A DNA stretch of 18,141 bases from Pseudomonadota bacterium. Its GTDB lineage: Bacteria > Pseudomonadota > Alphaproteobacteria > Rhizobiales > Xanthobacteraceae. Within the stretch, counting starts at the first letter, position 1, and every line of letters starts with the position of its first letter. The stretch is from NCBI GenBank assembly GCA_023423415.1, contig JAFAFP010000266.1, positions 1-18,141 of the forward strand. The letters are read 5' to 3'. This document shows, piece by piece, positions 1-8,156 of the stretch. Below the pieces are notes generated by a model that was given only the letters and a program-made list of their open reading frames with translations, ran no database searches and was not told the origin of the DNA. The position numbers and the translations under genes are program-made.

Positions 1-30
1 TCAATTGGCTCTGCAATGACATCTTGGTGG

Positions 31-49
31 TGGTGACGCGAACTCACCA
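31..49. promoter_or_regulatory. small inverted repeat upstream of the dioxygenase operon
   Basis: TGGTGA and TCACCA form a 6-bp inverted repeat around a 7-base centre. It lies about 85 bases before the -35 element of the first operon. It could be a regulator site or the tail of a gene outside the window. The rest of positions 1-133 shows no convincing gene. Confidence 0.2.
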
Positions 50-110
50 AAAAGTCGATTGTGCCGAGAGTCAGAAACCTCTGCGATCGGAAACGAGGTG
101 CCGGCGAAAG

Positions 111-122
111 GAGCGATCGCTC
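111..122. promoter_or_regulatory. 12-bp perfect palindrome just upstream of the first promoter
   Basis: GAGCGATCGCTC is its own reverse complement and ends 11 bases before the -35 hexamer at 134. The position suits an activator or repressor site. However, GCGATCG strings are frequent in this GC-rich window, so chance is a real possibility. Confidence 0.25.
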
Positions 123-133
123 AGTCAAGGCGC

Positions 134-161
134 TTGACATCTGAATTATTGGAAATAGTAT
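134..161 (+). promoter_or_regulatory. sigma-70-type promoter of the dioxygenase/ABC operon
   Basis: TTGACA at 134-139 is a perfect -35 element. TAGTAT at 156-161 is a good -10 element, with a 16-base spacer. Transcription would start near 168, giving an AT-rich leader of about 45 bases before the first gene. The leader holds a weak TTATC/GATAA inverted repeat (178-182 and 192-196) that might be a regulator site. Confidence 0.6.
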
Positions 162-214
162 CCGAAAAAATCAAGAATTATCGAAAATAAAGATAACGTT
201 CGGGAGGGGATTTG

Positions 215-1249
215 GTGGGTCGCCATGAGCTGACCTTGTTATTTTCGGACAATGAGACACGCTCGCTTTCCTGCTCGGATTATGAATCCGTGGTGCAGGC
301 GGCAGGTCGCCATGGTTTGAATTTGCTGGTCGATTGTCGAGAGGGAGGCTGCGGTACCTGCAAAGCCGTTTGCCATTCCGGGCATTTCTCGCTCGACGAC
401 TATAGTCGCGAGGCCTTGACGGATGCGGAACTCGCGAGCGGCCGCGTGCTGGCTTGCCGCATGCAGCCGCAATCGCCTTGTGTCGTGGAATTCGACTATC
501 CGCTGGAAATGGTCCGCCGCGGCACCGCCGCTGCGCCCCGTGCGGCGAAGATCATCAAGATTACCAGGCGCGCCGATGTCGTGCTTGAAGTCACGATCGA
601 GGCGGAGGACGGCAAGCCGTTCCACTTTATTCCGGGGCAATATTCCAACCTGCATGTCCCCGGTACCAATATCGTGCGCAGCTATTCATTCGTGAATCAG
701 CCGGGCGAGGCGCGTGCGACTTTCCTCTTGCGTCTGATTGAGGGAGGTGCGCTCAGCGAATGGATGCGCGGTCAGCAAGAGCCAGGGGCATCACTCCTTG
801 TCGCGGGGCCGTTTGGTCGCTTCTTCCTACGCGATGCTGAGCAGCCGCTGGTGTTTGTCGCCGGTGGCACTGGCATCGGCCCGACCATCAGCATGATTGA
901 GCACATGAAAGCTAGGGGCGTCATGCCGCCGAGTCTCAAGCTGGTCTTCGGCGTGAATACGCTTGCGAGCCTGTTCTATCGCGAGCGGCTTGCCGAGCTG
1001 ATCGCGGACTTTCCGAATAGCGAGCTTGTCGTCGCAGTGGTCAAACCGGAAGGCACGTGGGACGGTGTGGTCGGAACCGCTGTCGATGGCCTTAAGGCGA
1101 TCGCCTTGGCTCCTGGGTCGCATATCTATCTCTGCGGTCCGCCTATCATGACCGAACATGCGCAGAACCATCTGCGCTCGCAAGGCATAGCCGAGCGAGC
1201 GGTATTTGCCGAAGCTTTCCTTCCGACACTCGACGCAAAGGCCGCGTAA
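215..1249 (+). CDS. Rieske dioxygenase reductase component (2Fe-2S ferredoxin plus FAD/NAD domains, BenC-like)
   Basis: This is the electron-transfer partner of the ring-hydroxylating dioxygenase encoded downstream, passing electrons from NAD(P)H through FAD to the oxygenase Rieske centre. Counting from GTG at 215, a plant-type [2Fe-2S] ferredoxin domain comes first, with cysteines near 41, 46, 49 and 81. The FAD-binding motif RSYSF follows near 155, then a nucleotide-binding AGGTGIGP near 216 and a late CGPP motif. About 344 residues in this order is the standard BenC/AntC/XylZ layout. A TTG three bases earlier (212) is also possible; GTG at 215 sits better behind the GGGAGGGG ribosome site (202-209). 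It is the first gene of the operon, unusually separated from its oxygenase subunits by three transporter genes. Substrate is unknown. Confidence 0.9.
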   Translation: MGRHELTLLFSDNETRSLSCSDYESVVQAAGRHGLNLLVDCREGGCGTCKAVCHSGHFSLDDYSREALTDAELASGRVLACRMQPQSPCVVEFDYPLEMVRRGTAAAPRAAKIIKITRRADVVLEVTIEAEDGKPFHFIPGQYSNLHVPGTNIVRSYSFVNQPGEARATFLLRLIEGGALSEWMRGQQEPGASLLVAGPFGRFFLRDAEQPLVFVAGGTGIGPTISMIEHMKARGVMPPSLKLVFGVNTLASLFYRERLAELIADFPNSELVVAVVKPEGTWDGVVGTAVDGLKAIALAPGSHIYLCGPPIMTEHAQNHLRSQGIAERAVFAEAFLPTLDAKAA

Positions 1250-1291
1250 CAGATCTTTAGGCCAAGCCAATTTTAGCGAGAGGGACATCGC

Positions 1292-2350
1292 GTGACACGA
1301 GTAGATCGACGTACGCTTCTTCAGATTGCCTCGGCGGCAGCGCTCGCCGGCAGCTTTTCATCCGACGTATTCGCCCAAGCGCGCTCCAAGATCACGTTCG
1401 CCGGTTCTGCCGCTGTCCCGCGTGCCGATCAGGGATTCATGTTTGCCGGTATCCCGACCGGAATATTCAATCAGCTTGCGGTCGATGGAGATTTCGTCAC
1501 CGTCGCGGGATCGGCAGCGAGCATCCAGCTTGTGGTCGCGAACCAGGCCCAGCTTGCCCATGTCGGCATGCTTGAATTGCTTGCCGCCAAGCGCACCAAT
1601 CCGAATCTGCCGATCCAGGCGGTGTATTTGCACGACATCATCAGCGCCTATGAAATCGTAGTGCCCGAGGACAGCCCCATAAAGACGGTGGCCGAGCTGA
1701 AGGGCAAGAAGGTCGGTGTCATCAGCCTCGCTAGCGGCGCGATCCCGACGATCAAGGCGATGCTGCATCAGGCCAATGTGGCGGCCGATGCGGTCGAGCT
1801 TCTGCCAGTCGGCGCGGGCGCGCAGGCGCTTGCAGCCTTGCGGAGCGATCGCGTGCAGGCTCTGGCGCTGTTCCGCGGCAGCCATGTTGCGATTGAAAAT
1901 CTTGGCGTGAAACTCCGCTATTTTACTCCGAAAGTGCCGAGCAGTGTCTTGGCCGCAAATACCAACCAGATCGCGAACAATCGCGACGGACTGGTGCGCG
2001 CCTTGCAAGGTGTGGTCATGAATACGGCTTATCTGCAGACCAATCCGGCCGCTGGCGTACAGGCTTTTTATAGCCTGTTTGGAAAGCCGACGTCGGATGA
2101 GGAGAAAGCTCTTCAGGCCAACATAAGGCTGATCGAAAAATCTGCAGAGTTGTGGAAACCGCTCGGCAGTCCCGGTCCATACGGTGCGATGACCGACAAG
2201 GTCTGGACCGACATGCTGGACTTTATCGGGCCGGCGTTTGAGTTCGACCGGTCGCAAATCAGCAATGTCTACACCAGCACTCTCATCCCGGACGTGAACA
2301 AGGCTGACGTCAAACGCGCGATCGAGATGGCGCGCGCGGCAAAGAAATAG
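1292..2350 (+). CDS. ABC transporter substrate-binding protein, NitT/TauT (SsuA-like) family
   Basis: Periplasmic solute-binding protein that would deliver a small organic acid or sulfonate to the permease encoded two genes on. The N-terminus carries a Tat-like signal: DRRTLLQ at residues 5-11, a hydrophobic stretch, then a probable cleavage after VFAQA near residue 30. The mature part has features of the SsuA/TauA/NMT1-like fold, including a KTVAELKGKKVGV segment near residue 130 typical of this family. The GTG start at 1292 is preceded by GAGAGGGA. The gap to the reductase is 42 bases and to the ATPase 10 bases, so it belongs to the same transcript. Position in a dioxygenase operon suggests the ligand is the dioxygenase substrate; this is inference, because NitT/TauT family names do not predict the ligand. 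Confidence 0.87.
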   Translation: MTRVDRRTLLQIASAAALAGSFSSDVFAQARSKITFAGSAAVPRADQGFMFAGIPTGIFNQLAVDGDFVTVAGSAASIQLVVANQAQLAHVGMLELLAAKRTNPNLPIQAVYLHDIISAYEIVVPEDSPIKTVAELKGKKVGVISLASGAIPTIKAMLHQANVAADAVELLPVGAGAQALAALRSDRVQALALFRGSHVAIENLGVKLRYFTPKVPSSVLAANTNQIANNRDGLVRALQGVVMNTAYLQTNPAAGVQAFYSLFGKPTSDEEKALQANIRLIEKSAELWKPLGSPGPYGAMTDKVWTDMLDFIGPAFEFDRSQISNVYTSTLIPDVNKADVKRAIEMARAAKK

Positions 2351-2360
2351 AGCAGCGCTC

Positions 2361-3152
2361 ATGGTCGCCAGCCTCGAATTCATAGATGTCAATCTCACTT
2401 ATCGGGTTGACGGTCGGGCTCCTGTCGATGCTGTTCGCGGGGTTTCGCTCGGCATCAACGACGGCGAGTTTGTCGCCGTCGTTGGCCCCTCGGGCTGTGG
2501 CAAGAGCAGTCTTCTCAAGCTCGCTCTAGGGCTACAAATGAAGTCGGGTGGCACGATCCGCATCGATGGTGCGGATGTCGACAAGCCGCGGCGCGACGTC
2601 GGGGTGGTGTTCCAGACTCCGGTTCTGCTTCCTTGGCGCACCATCCTTCAGAATGTGCTTCTGCCTGCAGATGTACTGAAGCTGCCGCGCGCCGAAGCGA
2701 TGCGCAATGCGACGGATCTGCTGGCGCTTGCCGGCCTCAAAGGCTTTGAGAATTCGTACCCTCACGAGCTGTCGGGCGGTATGCAGCAACGTGCAGGAAT
2801 CGTGCGTGCGTTGGTTCATGATCCGCGCGTGCTGCTGATGGACGAGCCATTCGCCGCACTGGATGCGCTGACGCGCGAAACGATGTCGATTGAACTGCAG
2901 CGCATCTGGATGGCGCGCCGTAAGACGATCGTGTTCGTCACGCATAATATTTCCGAAGCCGTTTTGCTTGCCGACCGCGTGATTGTCATGTCTGCAAGGC
3001 CGGGCCGCATCATCGCCGAGCTTGAAAACCCGGCTGCACGCCCCCGCGATATCAAATTTCTAAGCGAGCAGGCAGCCAGCGATCTCTCGGGCCGGATTCG
3101 AGACAGCTTGAATCGCGCATTTGAAATGCAAGGGCGGGAGATGCACGCGTGA
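2361..3152 (+). CDS. ABC transporter ATP-binding protein (SsuB/TauB-like)
   Basis: Cytoplasmic ATPase that powers the importer. All nucleotide-binding motifs are intact: Walker A GPSGCGKSS at residues 42-50, Q-loop glutamine at 85, signature LSGGMQQR at 137-144, Walker B VLLMDEP around 157-163, D-loop AALD directly after, and switch histidine at 195 in FVTHN. The length of 263 residues is normal for SsuB/TauB/NitD proteins. It starts 10 bases after the binding-protein stop, and its stop overlaps the permease start by four bases (GTGA), implying translational coupling of the two membrane-complex subunits. Confidence 0.93.
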   Translation: MVASLEFIDVNLTYRVDGRAPVDAVRGVSLGINDGEFVAVVGPSGCGKSSLLKLALGLQMKSGGTIRIDGADVDKPRRDVGVVFQTPVLLPWRTILQNVLLPADVLKLPRAEAMRNATDLLALAGLKGFENSYPHELSGGMQQRAGIVRALVHDPRVLLMDEPFAALDALTRETMSIELQRIWMARRKTIVFVTHNISEAVLLADRVIVMSARPGRIIAELENPAARPRDIKFLSEQAASDLSGRIRDSLNRAFEMQGREMHA

Positions 3153-3994
3153 GCATCACCTTCAATTCCAAATCGGTGCAGTCGTTGTCCGAAGGGAAGT
3201 CCGCACTCTCCGGGTCCTCCGGTCTTGGACGTGTCGCGCGACGCCTTCGATCAATCCTCGAAGTCCTGGCCTCGGTCGTCGTCGTTCTGCTCGTATGGGA
3301 AGCGTGCATTCGCTTCTTTGACGTGCAGCCTTTTGTATTTCCGGCGCCCTCGGCGGTGCTGCGCTCGCTATGGCTCGGCTTGTCGAGCGGCACCTATATC
3401 TCCGCGCTTGGCGTTACGCTGACCGAAATCCTTGTCGGCTGCGCGATTGGCACCACTGTCGGTCTTCTAATAGCGGCTGCCATGGTTTCGTCGAAGGTTC
3501 TGCACCGACTGGTATATCCTTGGATCATCGGCATTCAGACGATACCGAAGGTCGCGATCGCTCCATTGATGCTGGTCTGGTTCGGTTTCGGGATCGAATC
3601 GAAAATTCTGATTGTTGCGCTGACCTGCATGTTTCCGGTCATGGTCAACACGATCGCCGGCCTGAACGCCACCGAACACGATCAGGTCTCGTTGGTGCGA
3701 GCGCTCTGTGGCAGTCGGCTGCAGATCTTGCGCTATGTGCAGTTGCCGGCGGCATTGCCGTATATCTTCGCTGGGCTCAACACGGCGATCGTTCTTGCGG
3801 TGATTGCCGCCATCGTTGGCGAATTCGTCGGCGCTCGCGCCGGTATTGGTTACCTTATTCTGCAGGCGAATTTTGCGCTCGATCTGGCGGGCGTGTTCGC
3901 GCTGCTGACGTTGCTGGGCATTCTGGGGGTTGTGCTCAGTTTCTGCGTACGTGCGATCGAAAACCGCGTGTGCTTCTGGAATCGAAGGAACTGA
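3149..3994 (+). CDS. ABC transporter permease (SsuC/TauC-like)
   Basis: Inner-membrane channel subunit of the importer. After a polar N-terminal tail of about 35 residues there are several long hydrophobic segments. A cytoplasmic EAA-type loop follows (around residues 185-205, with ALCGSRLQILRYVQLP) of the kind that docks onto the ATPase. The length of 281 residues fits the BPD_transp_1 family. The GTG start at 3149 overlaps the ATPase stop (GTGA). The next gene, the dioxygenase alpha subunit, begins 5 bases after the stop, so transporter and enzyme genes are clearly co-transcribed. Confidence 0.9.
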   Translation: MSITFNSKSVQSLSEGKSALSGSSGLGRVARRLRSILEVLASVVVVLLVWEACIRFFDVQPFVFPAPSAVLRSLWLGLSSGTYISALGVTLTEILVGCAIGTTVGLLIAAAMVSSKVLHRLVYPWIIGIQTIPKVAIAPLMLVWFGFGIESKILIVALTCMFPVMVNTIAGLNATEHDQVSLVRALCGSRLQILRYVQLPAALPYIFAGLNTAIVLAVIAAIVGEFVGARAGIGYLILQANFALDLAGVFALLTLLGILGVVLSFCVRAIENRVCFWNRRN

Positions 3995-3998
3995 CCAC

Positions 3999-5363
3999 AT
4001 GAATATCCATCAGCCCATGGCCCGCATGGCGCCTCCGCCGTCCCCAATGGAGATGATTGACGATCGGCCGTCTGAAAACGTGTTCCGGGTCAACAAACAG
4101 ATCTATGTCGATCCGGACATCTTCGAAATGGAGATGGAGCGCATTTTCGCGAAGGTTTGGAATTTCGTGTGTCACGAGAGCCAGGTGCCCCAGGTTGGCG
4201 ATTATGTTGCGACTGAGATCGCGCGCCAGCCAGTCTTCGCCACACGCAGCAAGGACGGCGACGTCAAGGTGTTCTTCGATGCCTGCGCGCATCGCGGCGC
4301 CAAGCTTACGACTCGCCGTACGGGAAAAGCCTCGACGATTACCTGCCGCTATCACGGCTGGTGCTATGATACGAACGGCAAGTGCACGAAGATTCAGTAT
4401 GAAAAACTCGGTTGGCCGAACGGCATGCCGAAGGGTTATCGCGTTGATCTGACGCCAGTGCCGCGGGTTGCGAATTATCGTGGTTTCGTATTCGCTTCTC
4501 TTGCGCCGGAAGGAGAAGACATCGAGACGTTCCTCGGCGCCGCCGCGCGTGTGATCGACACCATGGTCGATCAGTCTCCGCAGGGGATCGAGGTGTTGGA
4601 GGGCAGCATCCGTTACACGATGCGCGCCAACTGGAAGTTTCAGACCGAGAATGGCGCAGACGGTTATCACGTTGCCGCCGTGCACCGGAATTATGCAGCG
4701 ACCGTGTCGTTCCGCGAACAGTTGATCGGCAACTCGCTCGATCCGATGAAGGCGACCGAAGCAGGCCGTATTCTCAATCGCACAAAGACGAGGACCGGAA
4801 GCTACGATCTCGGGCAGGGCCACATGCTCAACTGGTCTGATCGCGCCAATGTCGCAGCCATCCCGCTTTATGAACGCGAGGCGGAGCTACTCAAGCAGTT
4901 TCCGGAGGGCTTCGTGAAATGGATGGTGCGGCGTGGACGGGTGCTGACCACATTCCCGAATCTTCTCATCAACGACGTCGCGTCCAGCGCGATCCGTATT
5001 TGGCGGCCTGTATCGGTGCACGAGACCGAGTTGGAGACGTGGTGCTTCGCGCCGGTCGGTGAATCACCAAAAGCGCGGGAAGCGCGCCTGCGGAAGTTTG
5101 AAGACTTCTTCTTCCCGAGCAGCCTGGCGGTGCCGGACGATGTCGCGGCGATGGAAGGTGCTCATGAAGGGAGCCTTGCGACCGGTATGGGCTGGGTCGA
5201 ATTCGCACGCGGCCGAGAATTCGTAAAAGATGGCGCGGATGACGCGGCAGAGGATATGGGTATCGTGCCGGCAACAAGCAACGATCAGGGCGACAGCGAG
5301 ACATGCTTCTTCGGATTTTATCGTCGCTGGCGTGACTTCATGGCGGCGGAAGGGAGCAAATAA
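3999..5363 (+). CDS. Rieske ring-hydroxylating dioxygenase, large (alpha) subunit, benzoate/anthranilate type
   Basis: Catalytic subunit that would dihydroxylate an aromatic ring with O2. The Rieske [2Fe-2S] ligands are C96, H98, C116 and H119 (CAHRG and CRYHGW). The mononuclear iron site is visible as ENGADGYH with H224 and H229, the third ligand probably D326 in LLINDVASS; D221 is the usual inter-subunit bridging acid. The overall sequence follows BenA/AntA/XylX throughout, as I remember that family, including a C-terminal FYRRWRDFM-like end. The start is ATG at 3999 behind GAAGGAA (3984-3990); an upstream in-frame start at 3930 would lie inside the permease gene and is unlikely. 454 residues is normal. 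The beta subunit follows with a one-base overlap. Family is certain; substrate is not. Confidence 0.93.
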   Translation: MNIHQPMARMAPPPSPMEMIDDRPSENVFRVNKQIYVDPDIFEMEMERIFAKVWNFVCHESQVPQVGDYVATEIARQPVFATRSKDGDVKVFFDACAHRGAKLTTRRTGKASTITCRYHGWCYDTNGKCTKIQYEKLGWPNGMPKGYRVDLTPVPRVANYRGFVFASLAPEGEDIETFLGAAARVIDTMVDQSPQGIEVLEGSIRYTMRANWKFQTENGADGYHVAAVHRNYAATVSFREQLIGNSLDPMKATEAGRILNRTKTRTGSYDLGQGHMLNWSDRANVAAIPLYEREAELLKQFPEGFVKWMVRRGRVLTTFPNLLINDVASSAIRIWRPVSVHETELETWCFAPVGESPKAREARLRKFEDFFFPSSLAVPDDVAAMEGAHEGSLATGMGWVEFARGREFVKDGADDAAEDMGIVPATSNDQGDSETCFFGFYRRWRDFMAAEGSK

Positions 5364-5881
5364 TGATGTCTCAACTCGATATCGTCAAGCCCGACGTCTC
5401 CTTGTTTCAGCGAGTTGCTCAGTTCATAAGCTATGAGGCGGGCCTGATCGACGATCGCAACTGGCACGATTGGCTGGCGCTGTTCGCACCTGATGCTAAG
5501 TTCTGGGCGCCGGCTTGGATCGACGACCACAAATTCACGTCCGATCCTGCACGGCAAGCGAGCTTGATATACGCCGACATGCATGATCTTGAGGCGCGCG
5601 TGTACCGGATCGAAAGCGAAGATTCATACGCTTCGATGCCGCTGCCGCAGACGTCGCATGTCGTCACCTGTACCAATGTGCAGCAAGGTCCCAATGGCCT
5701 CATCAAGGCTCGCGCCAACTGGATCGTTCATTTCTTTTGGCGCACCAAGGGAGCCTTTGTCCGCGCTGGTCGCTACGAATACGAATTTCGCGAGACAGAT
5801 GACGATCTGCGCATCGTGCTGAAAAAGGTAATCGTGCACGATGATCGTGTGATCAGCCCCATCGACGTCTACAATATCTGA
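5363..5881 (+). CDS. Rieske dioxygenase small (beta) subunit, benzoate/anthranilate type
   Basis: Structural subunit that joins the alpha subunit to form the oxygenase hexamer. The N-terminal third (EAGLIDDRNWHDWLALFAPD, then FWAPAW) is characteristic of BenB/AntB-type beta subunits with the SnoaL-like cone fold. The length of 172 residues is normal. The start codon overlaps the alpha stop (TAATG), and a second ATG follows at 5366, so either could be used. No catalytic residues are expected. Pairing with 3999-5363 is essentially certain from order and overlap. Confidence 0.92.
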   Translation: MMSQLDIVKPDVSLFQRVAQFISYEAGLIDDRNWHDWLALFAPDAKFWAPAWIDDHKFTSDPARQASLIYADMHDLEARVYRIESEDSYASMPLPQTSHVVTCTNVQQGPNGLIKARANWIVHFFWRTKGAFVRAGRYEYEFRETDDDLRIVLKKVIVHDDRVISPIDVYNI

Positions 5882-5889
5882 GGTGCCTC

Positions 5890-6681
5890 GTGCGACGTAA
5901 CAATGTGCGGGCGGTCTGGGATTCGGGCCGCTGCGTGGTCAACGGCTGGTTGGCCATTCCCAGCTCCTTTTCGGCCGAAGTGATGGCGCATTGCGGCTGG
6001 GACTCGCTTTGCATCGACATTCAGCATGGTCTGGTCGATTATCAAACCGCGACCACCATGATGCAGGCGATTTCGACGACATCAGTCGCGCCGATGGTGC
6101 GTGTGCCATGGAACGATCCTGCCATCATCATGAAGTGTTTGGACGGCGGCGCCTATGGCGTTATTTGTCCGATGATCAACACGGCAGAGGATGCCAAGCG
6201 GTTCGTCGGCGCCTGCCGCTACCCGCCGCTCGGCTATCGTAGTCTCGGTCCTATTCGCGCGCAGATTTATGGCGGTCCTGATTATGCGGAAATGGCTAAC
6301 GACGAGATCGTTACCCTTGCGATGATCGAGACAGTCGCCGGTGTTGAGAATATCGATGCCATCCTTGCGGTCGAGGGGCTCGACGGCATCTATATCGGCC
6401 CGGCCGATCTATCGCTTTCATTCGGTCTTCCTGGACGCATGGATCCGACCGAACCGAAGGTTGTCGCGGCGATGGACAAAGTGTTGGAACGCTGCAAGGC
6501 GACAGGCCACAAATGCGGCATTCACGTTGGGTCCGTGGACTATGCCAAGCACGTGATGGCGAAAGGCTATGACCTCGTCACGATTCTGAGCGACAACCGA
6601 ATATTGACACAGGCGGTGGAGTCTATCGTGAAGTCGGTGAAGGTTGGCGCCACGAGCGGCATCTCCAGCAGCACCTACTGA
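5890..6681 (+). CDS. HpcH/HpaI-family class II aldolase (4-hydroxy-2-oxoacid aldolase-like)
   Basis: Metal-dependent aldolase that would split a 4-hydroxy-2-oxo acid into pyruvate and an aldehyde, or a related C-C lyase. Against the E. coli HpaI residues known to me (H45, R70, E149, D175), this protein has H46 in DIQHG, R71 in MVRVPW, E147 in MIETVAG and D173 in GPADLSLS. The catalytic base, substrate arginine and metal ligands are therefore all present. 263 residues is normal. GTG at 5890 follows the beta-subunit stop by eight bases, with GAGG overlapping that stop as ribosome site. It normally acts at the end of a ring-cleavage route, so its presence implies that the operon product is processed down to a hydroxy-oxo acid. 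The exact substrate is unknown. Confidence 0.88.
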   Translation: MRRNNVRAVWDSGRCVVNGWLAIPSSFSAEVMAHCGWDSLCIDIQHGLVDYQTATTMMQAISTTSVAPMVRVPWNDPAIIMKCLDGGAYGVICPMINTAEDAKRFVGACRYPPLGYRSLGPIRAQIYGGPDYAEMANDEIVTLAMIETVAGVENIDAILAVEGLDGIYIGPADLSLSFGLPGRMDPTEPKVVAAMDKVLERCKATGHKCGIHVGSVDYAKHVMAKGYDLVTILSDNRILTQAVESIVKSVKVGATSGISSSTY

Positions 6682-6707
6682 TCAATAGACGTTGGCGAAT
6701 CTTATCG

Positions 6708-8156
6708 ATGAACGAGAGGTCAAACTCCGAATCTGTGGACAGTATGGCGGATTACCTCAGTCATTACGCTGTCGCTAGCCCGCTTCGTATCACCGAAAAT
6801 AGCCGCGAGCGGCTCAAGCTTATCCTGATCGATTCGTTTGCGGTTGCGCTCGCAGCCTTGCGGCATTCGCCGGCGATTGTCGCGCGCCGCTATGCCTCGA
6901 GCTCCGTGTCGGAAACCGCGCGTTGTGCGATCTGGGGAACATCGAAGCGCACCCGTCCGGAAGTGGCGGCGCTGACCAACGGCGTTCTGCTGCGCTGCCA
7001 TGATTTCAACGATCTTTATCTGGGCAGCAAGAGCTGGGGGCATCCAAGCGACATTATCCCTGCCGTGCTTGCCGTTGCTGAGCAGCGACAAGCGTCGGGC
7101 AGAGAGTTTCTGGATGCGCTTGCCGTGGGATACGATGTCACATTGGCGTTGTTCGACACGTTGCCTGCAGCATCGAGCGGCTGGGACTATAGCAATCTGA
7201 CATTGCTCGGCGCAGTCTGCGCAATTGCTCGCCTCAGCAACTTCTCCCAAGAGACCGCTCGCGAAGCACTCAGTATCGCATCGATTTCCCATTTTGCGAG
7301 CGATGAGATCGAGTCGGGCGATCTCAATGCGCGCGGCGATCTGACAATGTGGAAACGCTTCAACGCCGGTGATGCGATGCGGCAGGCTGTGTATGCCTGC
7401 GAGCTTGCACAGGCCGGCGTTGAGGGTGCAGTTCGGCCGTTCGAGGGTGCGAACGGCTTGTTGCGGAAGCTTGGCGTGCCCGAATCAGCCGGCGCTGACA
7501 TGCGCGCACGACTTGGGCGCGAGGTGACACTGAGCAATCTTGACAAGGTGGTGCTCAAGCGCTGGCCAGTGGGATCGCGTGCGCAGATCGCCATCCAGGC
7601 TGCTTTCGAGATCCGAAACCAGATCCGGAATCCCGCCCACATCGACAAAGTCCATGTGCGAACGACCGAGGCGGTTTACGAGCATCTCGTCCGGTCGCGT
7701 CCACATGCTTGGAATCCGATCTCGCGCGAAACGGCGGACCATTCGCTCGTCTACATTATCGGCGCAGCCCTTCTGGATGGCGTGATCAATGCTGACAGTT
7801 TCTCCCGCGTACGGGTCGTCGATCCGGAGCGTCAGGCATTCTTGCAGAAAATCGTTGTCGCTCCGGACCTGAATGCATGTGCGCCGACCCACGCCTTTGC
7901 GTCGACTATCGAAGTCACAATGTCGGATGGCCGTGTGCTGCTTTCATCAGACATCGCTCAGAGGTCGTCCTCTTCGTTGCAGACCTTGGTTGAGGATAAA
8001 TTCTGGGAATGCTGCCGACAGGCCGGATTGCAGGCGAAGGCGCAAACTCTGCTGGAAACTCTGGATCGCCTGGACAGTATCGACCAAGTTCAGGATATCA
8101 CATCTCAGCTTATTACGGACAGCGGCGCGTTATTGGACGAAGCGTTATCCGATTAG
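6708..8156 (+). CDS. MmgE/PrpD-family protein (2-methylcitrate dehydratase-like)
   Basis: Member of the family that includes 2-methylcitrate dehydratase (PrpD), cis-aconitate decarboxylase and iminodisuccinate epimerase; members dehydrate, decarboxylate or epimerise tricarboxylate-like acids. Visible marks are the N-terminal helical domain, CHDFND near 97-102 and GHPSD near 111-115, and the KRFNAGDAMRQA segment that corresponds to the family KxxxxGxAA region. The length of 482 residues is complete. ATG at 6708 has no strong ribosome site; an in-frame ATG at 6744 is the alternative. It is the last gene of the operon, 26 bases after the aldolase. It probably processes an acid intermediate; assigning methylcitrate cycle function would be unjustified here because PrpB and PrpC partners are absent. 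Confidence 0.82.
   Translation: MNERSNSESVDSMADYLSHYAVASPLRITENSRERLKLILIDSFAVALAALRHSPAIVARRYASSSVSETARCAIWGTSKRTRPEVAALTNGVLLRCHDFNDLYLGSKSWGHPSDIIPAVLAVAEQRQASGREFLDALAVGYDVTLALFDTLPAASSGWDYSNLTLLGAVCAIARLSNFSQETAREALSIASISHFASDEIESGDLNARGDLTMWKRFNAGDAMRQAVYACELAQAGVEGAVRPFEGANGLLRKLGVPESAGADMRARLGREVTLSNLDKVVLKRWPVGSRAQIAIQAAFEIRNQIRNPAHIDKVHVRTTEAVYEHLVRSRPHAWNPISRETADHSLVYIIGAALLDGVINADSFSRVRVVDPERQAFLQKIVVAPDLNACAPTHAFASTIEVTMSDGRVLLSSDIAQRSSSSLQTLVEDKFWECCRQAGLQAKAQTLLETLDRLDSIDQVQDITSQLITDSGALLDEALSD

Noticed and set aside
178..196. Possible relation of the TTATC/GATAA leader repeat to the palindrome before the LuxR-type gene
   Set aside because: Arms share only TTATC and the spacing differs; similarity is within what AT-rich sequence gives by chance.
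1358..2398. Minus-strand open frame of about 346 codons opposite the substrate-binding protein gene
   Set aside because: No motif or ribosome site; the plus frame has a signal peptide and clear family features.
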